From: Priapulus caudatus
Taxonomy: Eukaryota; Priapulida; Priapulimorpha; Priapulimorphida; Priapulidae
Assembly: GCF_000485595.1 (NCBI RefSeq)
Contig: NW_014577158.1
Location: 544,510 to 568,688 of the forward strand
DNA: 24,179 nt
Reading direction: 5' to 3'
Both the position numbers and the translations under genes were made by a program. Below, piece by piece: positions 19,933 to 24,179 of the stretch. Under the pieces are notes generated by a model. It did not search any database. It worked only from the letters and a program-made list of their open reading frames with translations, and had not been told where the DNA came from. Numbering within the stretch: position 1 is the stretch's first letter; each line of letters starts with the position of its first letter.

Positions 19933-21825
19933 ACTATTATATTAAATCTGAAAGAGTAATAACCACGTGATTGAATGAGTGTATATACGCGTCACGGAAA
20001 AAAGGCGTGCTATTTCACTAAAACATGCAACGTCAGCTCAGGGTCATTTTGGCATTTGATTAATATGCATATCGACATATCTTCATTAAGTACTCCCGGT
20101 ATAATCATTACAGCTATCAGCAATGGGAAGTGACTTCCCCTATACTGTGCAAGTCAGTCCCTCTGTATTCTCTCAAGTAACTGTGCAGGCTTACTGCTAG
20201 CCAGTCAGCGTCACAAAACATTCTCGGTGACGCCGGTTTTCGAGGATCCACTTACAGTGTCGACACGGAATTGAAAATGTATACGAGAAAAAATACCCTG
20301 ACCGAAAGCAATCGCATGGTGTTGGATGCTGAAATCCATCTTTCTGCCCTTGGACCATCGCTCACTTAGACACCTTTATTTCCACTACAAACACCCAGTG
20401 TATAGCTTGACCGATAGATTCTGCTAAGTCAATCGGCCAAGCAACGAGGCCAATACAAATAATACGCGCACGACCAAAGACTCGCCGCTGATATTGATGA
20501 TCAGCAACTATTCCACAAATTGAGAAAAAAAAGATTTTGATAACACGATCACAAAATGGCAACAACTCGACCTCGAAAAAACAAACATACATTCGCATTC
20601 CGGTAATTAAATCCCGGTTTTCTCTCCCGACATCGCGAGGGTCAGAGAGTCATCGATCGACAGCGACTCGTCTAACTGTGACGCACTCAGCGCGTCCACC
20701 ACGCGTTCACGTACGATGTTCTGACCCTCTCACTCACAGCTCACGTGTGAATGCTGCGAGACATCAGCAGTAAATGAAAGTACTCTCATCTAGATTGGTA
20801 CATCTCGCGTGACTTCCCATAGACGTACAAGCAAGATGACGGGCACACCGACTCTGTGGGAGAAACCCGACTGACCGAGGTGAGCAACAACCTGTTAAAC
20901 TGCGCTTGGTGATTACCCCCGTCGCATACGCAACGTGCCGAGACGGTAAAACAGCTCGAACAAAAGAACGTTCGCAGTGTTGGCGACGTGCCAGGTTACC
21001 CTCTGCGAGTGAACGCCACAGCACACTCACTTTACTCAATCCTCACACACTTCTTTCGCGCCTCACGTGCTGCAGAGATAAGTGCATGGCCACGACACAC
21101 TATTATCTATAGTAATAGCACATCGTGGTTATGCATCCCCCTCGGTTGCTCTGCACGGTGAGATGTCGTACGTAAATAACAACCTTGCTGCCATGTGGCC
21201 ATTGAATACACGAAGTACGAATGCACACGGAGCCAACACCAGCACGGACCTACAGCAAAGCTTACCCATAATTACCACTCTATCAATTCCAACCCATTCA
21301 GAAAGATGCGAGTCACCTATTCTGGTACGTGAGGGGCTGAGTTTGTAATACGAAATTTCGTGATTAAAAAATGTATGAATGCTACACGTTTCTTTCCGGA
21401 ATGCTGAAAAACTAGTGGATTAACATAGCTCAGTGATGTGAGGAGCATGGTGTCGAAAGGAGAGCTTGCTACTGCCTACCTCTTGCACTACTGTAAAGGA
21501 ACGTGTCTGCATGTATTTCACTTTCACCCTAGGATTGCCTTTTAGCTTTAATCTTCGCCTTACAACTCAACCTACGCACGCAGCAACGAAATGCAACATT
21601 CGCCGGGTTCCCTTCATCTTGTGAAAATGCATGCTTTCATTTCCAATCTTGGAAAAAGCTCCGTAGCTCTCACGTTTAAGATATTCGAGTCTATCAGCAC
21701 GTGGCAGGCTTCCGATCAATTTCGTGATCAATTTAGGGAAACCATACCACATAGATCCAGCAAACACCTGCAGTTATCTCAGGATATTTGGCACAGCGCA
21801 AGTATGTGGAATTATTTATCCGCGT

Positions 21826-22200
21826 CAACGTGCTACAAACCAAAGACCATAGTCCCTGCAAACGTGCTACAAACCAAACGCCATACTCCCTGCAAACGTG
21901 CTACAGACCAAAGATCATAATCTCTGGCAATGCGCTACAAACCTAAGACCGTAGTCCCTGCAAACGTGCTAGAAACCAAATGCCATACTCCCTGCCAACA
22001 TGCTACACACTAAAGATCATAGTCCCTGTCAATGTGCTACAAACCGAAAACCGTAGTCCTTGTCAACGTGCTCCAAACCGAAGACCGTAGTCCTATCCCT
22101 GCCAACGTTCTACAAACCGCAGATCATACTCCCTGCAAACGTGTTACAGACTAAAGAGTATAGCCCCTGTCATTGTGCTACAAACCAGAAACCGCAGTTA
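21826..22200 (+). repeat. 34-bp minisatellite, about 11 units
   Basis: Units begin near CGTGCTACAAACC and contain TAGTCCCTGCAA or a variant. Unit starts recur every 34 bases (for example 21831, 21865, 21899, 21933). Divergence grows toward the right end, where one unit carries a small insertion. The 34-bp period gives a frame of 102 bp every three units, so the open frames across it are repeat artefacts. Confidence 0.9.
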
Positions 22201-23687
22201 CTTGCAGCCAGGCAACAGGCAACTATGACGATGCCCTATGTCACGAACCGAAAACCCAAAATTTTGTACATGATAACAGAGCTTGACCTACCGACGGGTT
22301 CAAATGCAGCTCTTTTTCCCTACACACACGCACACACGCACTCCTCTCATGCACTCCTACCTATATTTTGATTTCGTCGATGGCGTGAGGCAACGTGCGC
22401 CCCCCTCGACAGGCACTTAAACCCTGTAAACGACTTCCCGACTAAATTACAGACACGACAACGACACGAGAGTAACAGTTAAGGTGCAATATTATCAATA
22501 TCATCAACGTCCCCCTTTTGGTTAAGCTTATCTCTCGACTGCCGCCTCCCGCGGAACGGCACTCGACACGATTAACCAGCAAAATGGCGAGCAAGCGACC
22601 AACCACGACTGCGCGATTTGCACTTTTTCTCTCAATGCGAAAACTGAAGCTAAACGTTCAGGAGGTATATATTGACTACATGCTAGACGTGGCCGCGTGA
22701 CCCAGCCGTGCACATGGGGATGGATTAGTACCCTACGACAGGACGTCAAGTAGCGCGAGAGAAAATCCGGGCGAGGAAAACGCCAGCGAGATAGGAAAAT
22801 TCGCCGCCACTCAGAACACAATGTCGAACACAAACATCGCACGACTCTGGTAGGCCTGCGATTCCTGGCCTCTACGTTCACTGCAGTTCTTGAAAATTAA
22901 TATTATTCGAACAGAGATTATTCGCATAGAGGTGCGTTTGTATGCTGTTTTCACGTTAAGACAGGTTTGTTACGTGTTGTCTGACGAAAATAAGCACCTC
23001 GTGACTTAGCCGAATTAAAGTCATGGCAAATAACTTTACACAGTAGATGATCCTGGACAACTTAGGACACGGAACTCTGACAGACTGCAAAAATCCTTAC
23101 ATTTGCTACATCTAATATTTTTGAAATCGAATGCGTTGATAATAGAGAAAGCTTGCTAGCGAATTGCGGGAGCGTTAACTTGACGGCCTGCACCTACCCA
23201 AACTAGTCCTACTACCCAAACTAGAAATCTAGTCCTACGATGCTTTCATTAAAGAGCAGCAGCTACAGCTATCACCGGTAATGGTCAACGATGTGCCCAC
23301 TTGTTTTCATCTGCACATACATATTCCATGACGTACAGCAGCAGGAAAAACGGCCTCATTTGTTTCGTATCGTCGTTCGTATAACATGATTCGATCCGAC
23401 TGCTGTGGGGCCGCGCCGCGGAGCCCTGCGCTGACTCGACGACAAACGCACACCTCGTCATGACGACGCTGCCACCCAGAGGTTGCCAACCATCCCAATT
23501 TTTTTTATGAAAAAACAAAAAACAAAAAGAAAACGAAGAAACCGCACGCCAAAGATTCGCAAACAGCCCCCACCCCGTCCCCCCCAACGAAAAAATCCCC
23601 GTGCCCTCGCCGCGCGTCCGACCGATCGCGCGCTACCTTTACGACCCCCTCCTTCCCCCCCCGCCGTCGTCGTTGCCGGGGCGACGC

Positions 23688-23888
23688 TCACATTCCGAGC
23701 GTGCCGCGGTCGCCGTGGTAAGAGAACTGCTGGAAGTAGGGGGCGTCGGTGCTCTCCTCGACAATGGCGTTCAGCGGTCCGCCGGTGTGACGCGGCGGCG
23801 TCAGGTCGACCGAGTCGCCGGTGAACTCAGCGTCGAAGTAACGCGTGTCCGTCTCCGAGGTCACCTGCGGCTTGAAGGGAGGCGTCAC
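23688..23888 (-). CDS. AKT: Last coding exon of an AKT/PKB serine/threonine kinase (partial gene)
   Basis: On the minus strand the acceptor CCCCGCAG (plus-strand CTGCGGGG from 23889) is followed by an open frame of 66 codons and TGA (plus-strand TCA at 23688-23690). The peptide begins VTPPFKPQVTSETDTRYFDA, the hallmark AGC-kinase C-terminal segment of AKT. DLTPP matches the turn motif, whose Thr is phosphorylated (Thr450 in human AKT1). FQQFSY near the end matches the hydrophobic motif FPQFSY, with its Ser equivalent to Ser473, the mTORC2 site. The kinase and PH domains must lie beyond the right edge of the window. The tail between the two motifs and the end, HGDRGTLGM, look more like arthropod Akt than vertebrate AKT1-3. 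The gene converges on GLO1. I found no AATAAA on this strand within several hundred bases downstream. Confidence 0.92.
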   Translation of the reverse strand: MTPPFKPQVTSETDTRYFDAEFTGDSVDLTPPRHTGGPLNAIVEESTDAPYFQQFSYHGDRGTLGM

Positions 23889-23917
23889 CTGCGGGGATAG
23901 ATGGAGAGAAGGTAGTG

Positions 23918-23968
<51 letters not shown>

Positions 23969-24179
23969 GGAATAATTTTCCCGGTATCGCATCGCAATTC
24001 GCGATGTATTTTCAGCCATTTGCTACGCATATTTTTTTATGAATCGCAGTTGTGCGATGCAGCCCATGCGAGATGTAAACGGAAACATACATGTTTACAA
24101 TTTACTTTTATTCTCGGGCTGCTTTGCCCCGTCAATGAAATGCCACGTTAACGTTACCCCGATTTTATTGATTTGTTAA
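23889..24179 (-). other. AKT intron (partial), with GT microsatellite
   Basis: This is the sequence upstream of the AKT terminal exon on the minus strand. It holds the acceptor, a (GT)n run, and then AT-rich unique-looking sequence to the window edge. I see no further AKT exon. Confidence 0.6.
23915..23965. repeat. (GT)n microsatellite
   Basis: About 25 GT units with one GC interruption near the left end. On the AKT sense strand it is an AC tract about 26-76 bases upstream of the terminal exon, which includes the polypyrimidine and branch-point zone. Confidence 0.95.

Larger units (their letters stand above)
17791..23687. other. Intergenic region between GLO1 and AKT (includes the AKT 3' UTR)
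   Basis: I see no supported gene. Contents: a CpG-rich patch at 17820-18080, an alternating purine-pyrimidine tract near 18785-18860 (ACGCACGCACGCGCGCGCAC), an AATCGATT-rich stretch near 19380-19430, a small AT hairpin at 19900-19932, and the 34-bp minisatellite at 21826-22200. The rightmost part (roughly 23000-23687) should include the AKT 3' UTR on the minus strand. Frames of 60-117 codons show no recognisable domains. Confidence 0.55.

Noticed and set aside
21826-22200. Regularly spaced repeats that might be taken for a CRISPR array
   Set aside because: The 34-bp units are head to tail with no unique spacers, and the window is eukaryotic. It is a minisatellite.
22518-22700. 60-codon frame containing MASKRPTTTARF
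   Set aside because: No family match, no splice signals tying it to other exons, and of a length expected by chance.
22528-22881. 117-codon minus-strand frame upstream of the AKT tail exon in coordinates
   Set aside because: It lies 3' of the AKT stop, so it cannot be an upstream AKT exon, and the product has no recognisable domain.

Overview
This is a eukaryotic nuclear window, most likely from a metazoan invertebrate. It holds one complete spliced gene, the last coding exon of a second gene, and a great deal of repetitive and transposon-derived DNA. There are no long open reading frames of bacterial type. Both recognisable genes are split by GT-AG introns. The C-terminal tail of the AKT-like protein (FTGDSVDLTPP, then GPL, then FSYHGD and TLG) resembles, from memory, arthropod Akt tails more than vertebrate ones, so an arthropod is my best guess. 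I cannot name the species.

Layout: 1-297 is unassigned. 298-4437 (copy A) carries exon 1 of a glyoxalase I gene (GLO1) at 1536-1595, surrounded by transposon debris: a 426-bp hAT-like element with an intact 8-bp target-site duplication, a telomere-like TAACCC array, a perfect 78-bp inverted repeat enclosing a second nested inverted repeat, a GC-rich hairpin, and a CT microsatellite. 4438-7496 is repeat-rich intron with two strong hairpins. 7497-12024 (copy B) is a second version of 298-4437. It is riddled with single-base insertions and deletions, and it carries one extra foldback element that copy A lacks. 12025-14337 is a GC-rich, CpG-rich tract followed by ordinary intron. GLO1 exons 2-6 lie between 14338 and 16557, with a polyadenylation signal at 17766. 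From about 17,790 to 23,687 I see no gene, but there is a 34-bp minisatellite at 21,826-22,200. At 23,688-23,888 on the minus strand is the terminal coding exon of an AKT/PKB kinase, so GLO1 and AKT point tail to tail.

The six GLO1 exons join into one uninterrupted 177-residue reading frame. All four zinc ligands are in place, and the exon boundaries match those I know for human GLO1. The protein is cytosolic lactoylglutathione lyase, which detoxifies methylglyoxal.

The main surprise is copy B. Its differences from copy A are dominated by one- and two-base insertions, and exon 1 in copy B has exactly four single-base insertions and no substitutions. That pattern looks like unpolished long-read sequence (a false duplication, or a gap filled from a raw read) rather than an evolved paralogue. 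The extra element in copy B, flanked by a duplicated copy of the site that is empty in copy A, suggests that A and B are two alleles. I found no convincing new molecular system. The points most worth following up are the duplication artefact, the insertion polymorphism, the long inverted repeats and hairpins, and the higher-order minisatellite.
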